Positions 18,612 through 24,911 of a DNA stretch of 31,004 nucleotides are shown one piece after another. Within the stretch, counting starts at the first letter, position 1. Every line of letters starts with the position of its first letter. Under the pieces are notes generated by a model that ran no database searches, was not told the DNA's origin, and saw only the letters and a program-made list of their open reading frames with translations. The position numbers and the translations under genes were made by a program. The stretch covers positions 1 to 31,004 of IMG/VR virus record IMGVR_UViG_3300032282_002052; one strand, given 5' to 3'. The stretch is from a virus.

Positions 18612-18754
18612 TTTACAACCACCCACATCATTGCGATTGAACCGATTGCGCCTGACAAATAGCATATGCTGAGAGCATACTGCTGATTATAGGCAAGTGA
18701 TCCCGCTGCGAATGCGTTCAACGCAGCCATTGCAAACAAAAACCAGCCGCTCAT
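18608..18754 (-). CDS. 48-residue membrane microprotein
   Basis: The ORF begins with MSGWFLFAMAALNAFAAGS and ends with IGSIAMMWVVVK. It has two hydrophobic segments (about residues 4-21 and 28-47) around a short polar turn (YNQQY). Both ends overlap neighbours by the same ATGA arrangement: its ATG overlaps the stop of the upstream gene and its TGA overlaps the ATG of the HD gene. Two such junctions in one short frame argue that it is translated. The two-segment hairpin topology is holin-like, but no lysis cassette surrounds it, so the role is open. Confidence 0.65.
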   Translation of the reverse strand: MSGWFLFAMAALNAFAAGSLAYNQQYALSICYLSGAIGSIAMMWVVVK

Positions 18755-19110
18755 GCTGATGGCCTAAATCTGGCTTCGATGACCTCGTCATAGTCGGGGC
18801 CACCAAGATCATTGATAGCTTCGGCAAGAGCAAAAGCATATCCCTTCGGAAACTCACCGCAAAGAGAACCATCTTTTAGATACGACTCAAGCCTATCAAT
18901 AAGTTTTTCCTTGAGTGTCTTGGGTCGTTCGGGGTTGATTTCCTTCGCTGCATTAACCAATGCCCTTTTGAGGAACCCCGAAAGAATATCCTGCACCGCT
19001 TGTTTGGGGATATCTATTGTAAGATTGATGGACCCATCTTCATTTTCAAAAACCTCAACAATCTCAATGCCATCCGCAAACGGCACAAGTTTTTCTAGGC
19101 TAATGCTCAT
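18751..19110 (-). CDS. Hypothetical phage early protein
   Basis: This is a 119-residue protein I do not recognise. It starts with a strand-rich part (IEIVEVFENEDGSINLTIDI) followed by helices (KQAVQDILSGFLKRALVNAA), then a Lys/Glu-rich helix (KTLKEKLIDRLESYL) and ends EVIEARFRPSA. A strong ribosome site (AAAGGAGAAGAG) sits at the end of the HNH gene, whose stop it overlaps by 11 bases. It lies in the recombination operon between the HNH protein and the membrane microprotein. Confidence 0.65.
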   Translation of the reverse strand: MSISLEKLVPFADGIEIVEVFENEDGSINLTIDIPKQAVQDILSGFLKRALVNAAKEINPERPKTLKEKLIDRLESYLKDGSLCGEFPKGYAFALAEAINDLGGPDYDEVIEARFRPSA

Positions 19111-19399
19111 TCTCTTCTCCTTTAGAAAGTGACCGTGCCAAAGTTACCCCATCAATTCCGTGCATGTCAAGGAATAACTTTTCGTCACCCCAAATATGTA
19201 GTTCGTCATGGTGCTGCCGACAAAGGGGTATCGTCCAGTCATCGCCATTTTTAATTCCAAGTCCACGACTGTGCCCGGCTATTCGAAGATGGTGTGCATC
19301 TGCTGCGGGGTTCCCACAAATGCAACAGCCGCCCTTTCGAGCGGCTGCTAAACGCGACTTGCTGCGAAGCCTCTTAGGTGGCTTCAGATGTGGAGGCAT
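19100..19399 (-). CDS. HNH-type / DUF968-like nuclease
   Basis: This is a 99-residue protein. After a basic N-terminus (KPPKRLRSKSR) comes C25-x-x-C28 in GCCICG, then DAHHLR (H36-H37), GLGIKNGDDWTIPLC (C60) and RQHHDELH (H63, H64, H68). This Cys-His order with a histidine cluster is that of small HNH (DUF968-like) endonucleases of phage recombination regions, probably Holliday-junction or structure-specific. The start was set at the ATG inside the end of the upstream gene (26-base overlap) because a strong AAGGAAGG site lies just before it. A longer ORF start further upstream is less likely. Confidence 0.75.
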   Translation of the reverse strand: MPPHLKPPKRLRSKSRLAAARKGGCCICGNPAADAHHLRIAGHSRGLGIKNGDDWTIPLCRQHHDELHIWGDEKLFLDMHGIDGVTLARSLSKGEENEH

Positions 19400-19598
19400 C
19401 GTTGCCTTCCTTGGGATTGAGTGCTTGGATCTGCCCGCGCAGTTCGCTGAATGCCTGCACAATAGCCTGATTGTTCTGGATCATGTCATTGCGAAGCCCG
19501 CTTGCGAGGCGGTGGGTCCGGTAAACCCAAGCTACCAGAAGCCCGGCCAAGATGATTGGGCTAATGGCAAAGATGATTGTAGTGAATAGGTCGGTCAT
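19374..19598 (-). CDS. Small single-pass membrane protein with helical tail
   Basis: This 74-residue protein has one N-terminal membrane segment (residues about 4-25, TTIIFAISPIILAGLLVAWV) and then a polar helical tail (LASGLRNDMIQNNQAIVQAF, then SELRGQIQAL). It resembles small phage inner-membrane proteins with one segment and a coiled-coil tail, like the gene at 30155-30418. It starts after a good AGAGGAAAAC site and its end is overlapped by the HNH gene. An i-spanin or holin-related role is possible but not supported by neighbouring lysis genes. Confidence 0.6.
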   Translation of the reverse strand: MTDLFTTIIFAISPIILAGLLVAWVYRTHRLASGLRNDMIQNNQAIVQAFSELRGQIQALNPKEGNDASTSEAT

Positions 19599-19607
19599 GT
19601 TTTCCTC

Positions 19608-20114
19608 TTATTTCTGATCGTAGATTTCATTGCAACGAAGCATTTCAATAAGCTCACTCATTGGTCGAAGCTCAGACTGTTCAATGAAATAGGCAGGTCT
19701 ATTCTTCTTCGATGGGTCTGACCAGAATTTATCACTCTTTCCGTCAACCCCCAAAACCCACCCGACAAGCCTCATGCGCGGCGGGTCGCTGGCATCCACC
19801 AAAACATATGGTGCCCAGTCCTTGTCATTTGGGTGAATGATTAGGCTGTGCCAATCTTTTGTTCTGGTCCTGACTTCGACAAGACCACCGACATCAACCG
19901 CCCCGTAATCCCCAACAGATCCAGACCAATAAAGGTTCAGCCCCTTGGCAACCGCCATTTCTCCACGGGTGGAGATAATGTCTAACTCCTCACTGCCGTC
20001 TCCCTCTGGAGCCCCGTAACGCCCAGCCAATCCTTTCCGCATATTCATAATGCGGCGCTGACTGGCAATGTGATAGGCAGTCATCATCTCTGCCCATGTC
20101 AGCGTTATGATCAT
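19608..20114 (-). CDS. PD-(D/E)XK-like phage protein
   Basis: This is a 168-residue protein. The core order (GEMAVAKGLNLYWSG, DYGAVDVGGLVEVRTR, SLIIHPNDKDWAPYVLVDA, RLVGWVLG) gives an early Glu, then D-x(n)-E-x-R strands and a following Asp-rich strand. This fits the restriction-endonuclease-like fold, with Arg in place of the usual Lys of the ExK motif. Similar proteins are widespread in phage recombination regions and are usually left unnamed. The start was placed at the ATG downstream of a GGAG site; a TTG 12 bases upstream is the alternative. That ribosome site lies in a hairpin (see the leader entry). Confidence 0.6.
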   Translation of the reverse strand: MIITLTWAEMMTAYHIASQRRIMNMRKGLAGRYGAPEGDGSEELDIISTRGEMAVAKGLNLYWSGSVGDYGAVDVGGLVEVRTRTKDWHSLIIHPNDKDWAPYVLVDASDPPRMRLVGWVLGVDGKSDKFWSDPSKKNRPAYFIEQSELRPMSELIEMLRCNEIYDQK

Positions 20115-20117
20115 TGT

Positions 20118-20197
20118 TATCTCCAAGAGATAGTGCCGGTCGCGGGGAGGAGGAGGAAAACCCCACCGGCTCTATCGCCAAGTACGTTAGGCGACAG
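20118..20197 (-). promoter_or_regulatory. Three-hairpin leader covering a ribosome binding site
   Basis: Read on the minus strand, the 98-base gap before the 19608-20114 gene folds into three hairpins. The arms are 20190-20197 with 20172-20179 (8 bp, one G-U); 20165-20170 plus 20161-20164 with 20135-20140 plus 20144-20147 (6+4 bp, three-base bulge); and 20127-20132 with 20118-20123 (6 bp, three-base loop). The last hairpin contains the GGAG ribosome site of the next gene, so it could hold translation back. Pairings were read by eye and not folded by program. Confidence 0.5.
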
Positions 20198-20212
20198 CTT
20201 AGTCAAACCGTA

Positions 20213-20479
20213 TCAGAACGGCATGTCATCGTCAAGTGATGCGCTGGCTCGACGTGGCGCTGGCTTTGTCATTGATGCGCCATTGGCAGTCGGCACCCGG
20301 ACATCGCCACGAGCAAGGCGAACATAAGTTTCCCCATCTTCCTTTTTAGCAGACCAGCCACTGAGCCAGTATTCAGTGCCATCAATGTTGATTCGGCCCT
20401 TGAAGTTGGGTTGCTTATCATTCTCGCGGCGGTCGTTCTTATACAAAACCCCGCGATTTGTATTATCGTACTCGGCCAT
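20213..20479 (-). CDS. Small SSB-like OB-fold protein (DUF736-like)
   Basis: This is an 88-residue protein. The start is at the second ATG because AGGAG lies 6 bases before it; the first ATG directly abuts that site. The sequence NRGVLYKNDRR, INIDGTEYWLSGW, TYVRLARGD has the strand pattern of a short OB-fold. The C-terminus is acidic and ends DDDMPF, nearly the tip (DDDIPF) by which bacterial SSB docks its partners. It lies between Erf and the nuclease-like gene in a recombination operon, which supports ssDNA binding or partner docking. It is much shorter than canonical SSB (about 150-180), and DUF736-like proteins of this size are unproven. Confidence 0.65.
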   Translation of the reverse strand: MAEYDNTNRGVLYKNDRRENDKQPNFKGRINIDGTEYWLSGWSAKKEDGETYVRLARGDVRVPTANGASMTKPAPRRASASLDDDMPF

Positions 20480-20780
20480 GTGCATCTCCTGTTACTGCCG
20501 ATTTACGTTTAGCAAAGGCATCTCTTATCCTCTGCCAATGATCTGGTGCTACCTTCTTCGCCCAATCAAGCATGTTGGCATTGTCTTTCCACATGTCGAT
20601 CAGACCATCAACCGAATTATGAACCACGAGAAACTGCACCATTAGTTGCTCGTACATATCCCAGTTGTAGTTCTCTGGATTAAAGGAAGACTCCGTCGTC
20701 TTCCGAGGCAATGGTTTTGGCTGGGGCTCTGGCTGCTTTGCCTGCTCCCCCACCATTGGTAACCTGCGCCGCATTGCCAT
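20463..20780 (-). CDS. Hypothetical protein overlapping the end of erf
   Basis: This 105-residue ORF is in a different frame from erf. The start chosen has GAGGAGG six bases upstream, inside erf, so about 100 bases are shared. The N-terminal 30 residues are Arg/Pro/Gln-rich and low complexity. The C-terminal part (YNWDMYEQLMVQFLVVHNSV, DMWKDNANMLDWAKKV, HWQRIRDAFAKRK) is a plausible helical domain. A shorter form starting at the internal ATG of DMYEQL, after erf ends, is the alternative. Its end overlaps the SSB-like start by 17 bases. Function unknown. Confidence 0.5.
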   Translation of the reverse strand: MAMRRRLPMVGEQAKQPEPQPKPLPRKTTESSFNPENYNWDMYEQLMVQFLVVHNSVDGLIDMWKDNANMLDWAKKVAPDHWQRIRDAFAKRKSAVTGDAHGRVR

Positions 20781-21249
20781 CGTCATCCTCCTCGGCAGTA
20801 ATCCCACAAATCGAGGCCATCATATAGCGTCGAGCATAAGAAATTGCGCTGCCAAGCGCCTGCGGTTTGCTCGTATTCTCTGGCAATGGGTAGCGGCTCT
20901 CAAGGTATTCACCGCTGACGTGCATCAGGCGCGTGACGAGGAAGAACCCCGCATCATTGAACTGTGTGTACTGAGTAAGGGCCAACCCATTCTTTAACAG
21001 CACTGGCATGACCGTGTCGCGGATCTCCGCAAGGTCTGCATACCGGCTCTTAAAATGAGGGTTAGTCTTGTTCAGTGTCGCGTTCTTCATCTGCGACTGT
21101 GCCGTCACCAGAGCCTTTATTAGATTGCTCAAGCCACTGCCTACACCATTGGGAAACGCCGCAGTAATTGCCGGAACAACGGATGGGATCGCCGGGGCGA
21201 TGTTCAATTGTAAGGGCTCCGGAGTCTTCTTGTCTTTCAAGCCAGTCAT
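20680..21249 (-). CDS. erf: Erf-family single-strand annealing protein
   Basis: This is a 189-residue protein. The Erf core is clear: LIKALVTAQSQMKNATLNKT, NPHFKSRYADLAEIRDTV, MPVLLKNGLALTQY, GEYLESRYPLP and SAISYARRYMMASICGI. Erf proteins bind and anneal ssDNA in phage recombination, usually with an exonuclease and SSB, both of which flank it here. A Gly/Ala-rich linker leads to a short acidic C-terminal end (SEDDGVFL). The start is at the ATG six bases after AGGAGG. That places the first ~62 codons in the C-terminal part of the nuclease gene in another frame. A later start would lose little of the core, so the exact overlap is uncertain. Confidence 0.85.
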   Translation of the reverse strand: MTGLKDKKTPEPLQLNIAPAIPSVVPAITAAFPNGVGSGLSNLIKALVTAQSQMKNATLNKTNPHFKSRYADLAEIRDTVMPVLLKNGLALTQYTQFNDAGFFLVTRLMHVSGEYLESRYPLPENTSKPQALGSAISYARRYMMASICGITAEEDDDGNAAQVTNGGGAGKAARAPAKTIASEDDGVFL

Positions 21250-21994
21250 TTGCATCCTCCTTGGTTTCGAATAACTTGACCGCAGTCTTGCGGCCCTTCT
21301 TTACAATGGCCCACTTCTCGCCGCGAAGCCACCGTTCTTGATCTGTACAGTAGTCGATGGGCTCCCCAGCGTCAAGCGATTTCGCATTCCTCTGGTGCAA
21401 AGAAACCCGGCCCTCAATGTATTCTTTCTGCCGGGCGTCATCCCACACTGGAATATCCACCATGACAATCGGGGCCTCTGGGTAGTCAGGTTTGTAGGCC
21501 CCCTGCTTCCGGCTCCAGTCCTTGAGAAGGGCAACAATCTTCATTGAGGAAACGCGCCGACCCACAGCTTCGCGCATCAGGTAGGCGTACATGTTCAACT
21601 GTGATTCCCATTCCCACTTCTCAACCATCACCGAATACACGGAGGTCAACTTGTAATCGTTAATCTCCCAGCTTCCGTCATCCTTCGGGATTTGCAGGTC
21701 AACAGCCCCGCTGATCTTCCACCCAAGGATGTCTAGGAAGAACCTTTCCTCCACAATCTCACCGGGATTTGCCCCTTTTTCCAATACCTTATGCATAGCC
21801 GTCCCCAAAAGGGAAGGGATGCGGTCTACAACGTCTGCCTCCATCTTGTCTTCATTTACACGCTGGAGTATAACGATCCGTGGCGAGTTAAGAAGTTGAG
21901 TGACGGACATGATCGCGTCACCCCTCGAATACTCGTCATTCAATACGTTATTAACGATTGCTGACGGGACGTTGTATCGGTTTGTGTACTTCAT
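21062..21994 (-). CDS. Cas4/RecB-like PD-(D/E)XK exonuclease with cysteine cluster
   Basis: This 310-residue protein opens with a typical phage-nuclease start (NVPSAIVNNVLNDEYSRGDA, then MSVTQLLNSPRI). The nuclease motifs are H68 (LLGTAMHKVLE), D99 in ISGAVDL, D113-x-K115 in INDYKL, and the QLNMYAYL helix near 132. Cysteines C216, C273, C278 and C284 (RCSGNYCGVSQWC) could bind an Fe-S cluster as in Cas4/AddB enzymes. It would make the ssDNA used by Erf, whose gene overlaps its last ~62 codons. There is no ribosome site before the ATG. A promoter candidate at 22002-22029 would start RNA right at it. Confidence 0.8.
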   Translation of the reverse strand: MKYTNRYNVPSAIVNNVLNDEYSRGDAIMSVTQLLNSPRIVILQRVNEDKMEADVVDRIPSLLGTAMHKVLEKGANPGEIVEERFFLDILGWKISGAVDLQIPKDDGSWEINDYKLTSVYSVMVEKWEWESQLNMYAYLMREAVGRRVSSMKIVALLKDWSRKQGAYKPDYPEAPIVMVDIPVWDDARQKEYIEGRVSLHQRNAKSLDAGEPIDYCTDQERWLRGEKWAIVKKGRKTAVKLFETKEDANDWLERQEDSGALTIEHRPGDPIRCSGNYCGVSQWCRQWLEQSNKGSGDGTVADEERDTEQD

Positions 21995-22001
21995 GGAAAG
22001 C

Positions 22002-22029
22002 TACATACGGTTAAAGAATGAAAAGGTCA
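22002..22029 (-). promoter_or_regulatory. Promoter candidate for the recombination operon, leaderless
   Basis: On the minus strand TTGACC (22029-22024) and TATGTA (22007-22002) are 16 bases apart. The expected start of RNA is near 21995, one base before the nuclease ATG at 21994, so the transcript would be leaderless. This fits the absence of a ribosome site. The -35 box lies inside rusA. Confidence 0.5.
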
Positions 22030-22365
22030 ACAAGATTTATTGTCTATGGGGAACCGGCTTCCAAGGCAAACTCCCGGCGATGGACGGGAAAGTTTTTTAT
22101 TAAAAGCCAGAAGGCTTTGGATTATGCAAAGGGATTCGCGCAGCAGTGCCCGGTCCTTGACCCCCTGATTGAGGGGGATGTGCGGGTGACGTTCCATATA
22201 TGGTACGCATCCCGGCGACCAGACCTAGACGAAAGCCTGATCCTCGATCTGATGCAGGACCGAATCTATCTCAACGACCGGCAGGTCAAAGAGCGGCATG
22301 CATACTGGCATTTGGACAAGGAAGAACCCCGCGCCGAGATCGAGGTGGAGCAGATTGATGCTTGA
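22018..22365 (+). CDS. rusA: RusA-like Holliday junction resolvase
   Basis: This 115-residue protein is close to the length of RusA (about 120). It has the N-terminal GEPASKANSRRW motif and the catalytic acidic set D69-L-D71 (RPDLDESLILDLMQDRIYLN) and D87 in LNDRQV. RusA dimers cut Holliday junctions symmetrically and aid late replication or recombination intermediates. Its ATG lies only 23 bases from the divergent nuclease ATG, and no good ribosome site is visible (GGTTAAAGA). The next gene overlaps its end by eight bases. Confidence 0.85.
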   Translation: MKRSTRFIVYGEPASKANSRRWTGKFFIKSQKALDYAKGFAQQCPVLDPLIEGDVRVTFHIWYASRRPDLDESLILDLMQDRIYLNDRQVKERHAYWHLDKEEPRAEIEVEQIDA

Positions 22366-22720
22366 TTCAGATAGCATTTACTCCCCCATCATCAAGCTTC
22401 ATGATGCCACGCTGTCGTCCGAACAACGGCTATGGATATCTGTGGTTATGCAAGCGGCAGTGGATGCCGCATCTACAAACCCCGAAATCAAACTTGAGGT
22501 CATCAATTGGATGGCGAGCGACAACTTTGAGATGGTTTGCGACATGGCAGGTATGTCTATACCGCAGGTCAGGCATGATCTGAATGCAACCCTCGCCGCG
22601 TCTGACCCCAAAAAATCTTTTCGTTTGGCTATGTCATTTAGGTTTTTGGTCCGATCCTTTATTGAGGACAACCTTGGCGAGGTGGACAAGCACCGTGACT
22701 CGGATTCTGACATATTGTAG
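22358..22720 (+). CDS. Small HTH-like phage protein
   Basis: This is a 120-residue protein if started at the ATG overlapping the rusA stop by eight bases; GGTGGAG upstream supports this start. It has a helical N-terminal part (SEQRLWISVVMQAAVDAAS) and then VINWMASDNFEMVCDMAGMS and IPQVRHDL. This reads as a helix-turn-helix pattern that I recall from small conserved phage proteins. DNA binding is inferred. It is the last gene before the non-coding structured region, so it could act there. Confidence 0.6.
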   Translation: MLDSDSIYSPIIKLHDATLSSEQRLWISVVMQAAVDAASTNPEIKLEVINWMASDNFEMVCDMAGMSIPQVRHDLNATLAASDPKKSFRLAMSFRFLVRSFIEDNLGEVDKHRDSDSDIL

Positions 22721-23057
22721 ATCTAGTGCACAGCGTGATACGTTGAAGTGTTGCCTATGCGTTGTCGGTCAAACGGCGGGGCGCATGGGATCTGTCGCTA
22801 CCGTGGGTACTGGCACAGCGACACCCCGAGCCTGCAATCGCGTTGAGGGGCCAGCAGGGAGACACCACTCCTTGAACGAATGACGCGGCGGATCCTTCGG
22901 TGTTTAGGTGGATCTCTTGCTGTCCGACGGCTCGTCTCAAAGAGCAAGATCAGACAGGATGGTAGGCCAACCCTCCGTGAAAGCGGTGGGTTGGTTAGTC
23001 TATCTGCCATCTCTTGCTATCCTCCGGTCTGAACTCAAGAGCAATTAAAAAAATAGA
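22721..23057. ncRNA. Hairpin-dense non-coding region (candidate structured RNA or origin)
   Basis: No convincing CDS lies here on either strand. At least eight helices can be read: 22754-22761/22782-22789 (8 bp); 22793-22799/22817-22823 (7 bp perfect); 22824-22827/22847-22850 crossing 22831-22835/22854-22858 (pseudoknot geometry); 22860-22866/22899-22905 (7 bp); 22916-22921/22943-22948; 22926-22929/22933-22936; 22951-22960 with 23019-23023 plus 23027-23031 (10 bp, three-base bulge); and 22967-22977/22984-22994 (10 of 11 bp, six-base loop). It does not match RNase P, tmRNA, SRP or 6S motifs known to me. Strand and transcription are not established. A replication origin is the main alternative. 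Confidence 0.45.
22912..23044 (+). repeat. Two-copy 36-base hairpin repeat
   Basis: Copies at 22912-22947 and 23009-23044 both begin ATCTCTTGCT, share TCC and CGG inside and end AAGAGCAA, with a more diverged middle. Each can form its own hairpin, and the AGCAAGA of the first copy can also pair with TCTTGCT of the second. Confidence 0.6.
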
Positions 23058-23075
23058 TTGATCTAATCCAATGTT

Positions 23076-23084
23076 TGGTATAGG
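23076..23084 (+). promoter_or_regulatory. Extended -10 promoter candidate for the primase-helicase gene
   Basis: TGGTATAGG at 23076-23084 is an extended -10 pattern, with a weak TTGATC at 23058-23063 (15-base spacer). RNA would start near 23091, giving a short leader that contains the GGAGGAG ribosome site before the ATG at 23106. Confidence 0.4.
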
Positions 23085-23105
23085 CATGTCTTCGGAGGAG
23101 TAGAT

Positions 23106-24911
23106 ATGTTTGCCCAAGCAAAATCTTCAGAAGATCAGGCCATCATTCGGCAAGTCCATAGTTATGGACAGCATCGGATCACTTGTCCGTTCTGTTCCCA
23201 TACTCGGAAGACTGCCAATCGAAAGGAACGGTGCCTGTCTGTCAAGAAAGACGAGCTTGGCATAACCTACAATTGCCAGCATTGTGGACGGACAGGAGGA
23301 ATTTTGGAAAACCGCTCGCCAAATGTTTTGCCAATGGAAAAGCCAGCCCTGAAAAGGGATGTGACAGAAACGTCTCCTCTTGCAGAGGAGCATTTCTCTT
23401 GGCTGATGAAGGAGCGTGGTATCTCAAAGGAGACTGCCACCAGTTTTGGATTGTATGCAGATGAGGCGTTCTTCCCGGCAGTTGGAGAGCGTCATCCGGC
23501 AGTAGCCTTCCCCTACTTCGACAAGAACGGGAAGATTGTCAGCGCAAAAATCAGGTCGATCAGGGGAAAGGCTTTTACATGTTGGCAGTCCCCTCCATCA
23601 TTCTTCGGGATTTCTAAGATGAAACCCGGAGATGACTTTGTCATTGTCGAAGGCGAGATTGATGCGCTTGCAATGGCAGAGGCCGGGATCAAAGCCGTGT
23701 CTGTCCCCAATGGCGCGCCTGTTAAGGTCATTGATGGGAAGATTAGCCCCGAGGAAGATACCAAGTTTAAGTTTCTGTGGGCGGCAAAAGACCTACTTGA
23801 TAAGGCAAAGCGCATTGTCATTGCCGTTGATGGTGATGGTCCCGGCAGTGCCCTCGCTGAAGAGATTGCCCGCCGTGTCGGCAGGGATAAGTGCTGGCGG
23901 GTGAATTGGCCCGAGGGCATCAAGGATGCAGATCAGCTTCTGCTTGAGCATGGCAAAGAGGCATTGGCTGATGCCGTTAAGAAGGCAGAGCCGTGGCCTG
24001 TCGAAGGCATCCATGATGTCAGCTATTTCAAAGATCAGATCGTTGATCTTTACGAGAATGGAATTGGCAGGGGTGCCAGCACCGGGTATGCGAATGTAGA
24101 TGAACTCTACACCATTGTGCCGGGGCAGATGACAGTTGTAACCGGCATCCCCTCCAGCGGCAAGTCAGAGTTCATTGATCAGATCATGGTCAACCTTGCT
24201 GCCGAACATAACTGGTCCTTCGGGGTTTGCTCATTCGAGAATGAACCCCGCCTTCATATTGCAAAGCTCCTGTCGAAGCGGGTCGGCAAGCCGTTCTTTG
24301 ATGGGGCAACCCCGAGGATGAAGAAGGCAGAGCTTGAGGCTGGCCTGTCTTGGATTGGCGACCACTTCACATTTCTCTTTCAAGAGGATGGTGGTCTGGC
24401 TGATCTTGATAGCATCCTCGAGCGTCTGCGGGTGGCAGTCCTGCGGTATGGCATCCGTGGTGCGGTCATTGATCCATACAATTTTATTGAGCGGCCCCGG
24501 GACGTATCTGAGACGGAGTCGATTAGTAACATGCTGACGCGGATCAAGGCTTTTGCGATGGCGCATGGCATACATGTGTGGTTCGTGGCTCACCCTACGA
24601 AGTTGCAGAAGGGTCTTGACGGCAAGTTGCCGGTCCCCAAGGGGTATGATATCTCTGGTTCGGCAGCATGGTTTGCCAAGGCTGACTGTGGTCTAACCGT
24701 CCACCGTCAGCCAGATGTAAACAAATTGGAAGCCCAGATCCATATCTGGAAGTGCCGCTTCAGTTGGGTGGGGCAGCAGGGAGAGACAAGGCTTTATTAC
24801 GATGTCGGAACAACCCGCTACAACGACTACAACCCCCAAGAGGAAGAAGATTCGTTCCTCTCCGAAGCCGTGGATAGCGGTGGTGTGGCACGACGTACTG
24901 GAAGACACTAA
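23106..24911 (+). CDS. Primase-helicase fusion, T7 gp4-like
   Basis: This 601-residue protein has three parts. An N-terminal zinc-binding domain carries C27-x2-C30 and C57-x2-C60. A TOPRIM primase core has VIVEGEIDALAMAEAG (E182, near residues 176-195) and the metal-binding strand RIVIAVDGDGPGS. A DnaB-type helicase domain has Walker A GIPSSGKSE (347-355) and a downstream hydrophobic strand ending in VIDPYNF. It would unwind the fork and make primers. No DNA polymerase is in the window. The start has a strong GGAGGAG site. The gene end is overlapped out of frame by the next ORF. Confidence 0.9.
   Translation: MFAQAKSSEDQAIIRQVHSYGQHRITCPFCSHTRKTANRKERCLSVKKDELGITYNCQHCGRTGGILENRSPNVLPMEKPALKRDVTETSPLAEEHFSWLMKERGISKETATSFGLYADEAFFPAVGERHPAVAFPYFDKNGKIVSAKIRSIRGKAFTCWQSPPSFFGISKMKPGDDFVIVEGEIDALAMAEAGIKAVSVPNGAPVKVIDGKISPEEDTKFKFLWAAKDLLDKAKRIVIAVDGDGPGSALAEEIARRVGRDKCWRVNWPEGIKDADQLLLEHGKEALADAVKKAEPWPVEGIHDVSYFKDQIVDLYENGIGRGASTGYANVDELYTIVPGQMTVVTGIPSSGKSEFIDQIMVNLAAEHNWSFGVCSFENEPRLHIAKLLSKRVGKPFFDGATPRMKKAELEAGLSWIGDHFTFLFQEDGGLADLDSILERLRVAVLRYGIRGAVIDPYNFIERPRDVSETESISNMLTRIKAFAMAHGIHVWFVAHPTKLQKGLDGKLPVPKGYDISGSAAWFAKADCGLTVHRQPDVNKLEAQIHIWKCRFSWVGQQGETRLYYDVGTTRYNDYNPQEEEDSFLSEAVDSGGVARRTGRH

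Noticed and set aside
21062-21249. Sequencing frameshift as the cause of the nuclease/Erf overlap
   Set aside because: Both frames carry family-typical sequence through or close to the overlap and each has its own complete end or ribosome site. An indel would have destroyed one of them.
22584-23010. Overlapping ORFs of 60-99 codons on both strands (22584-22883 plus, 22755-22940 and 22798-23010 minus)
   Set aside because: Composition is Arg/Cys-rich without domain pattern, no ribosome sites precede them, and the DNA is full of stems. They look like chance frames in structured non-coding DNA.
22721-23105. Known RNAs (RNase P RNA, tmRNA, SRP RNA, 6S, hammerhead ribozyme, group I or II intron core)
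   Set aside because: None of the conserved core strings I know for these classes is present.
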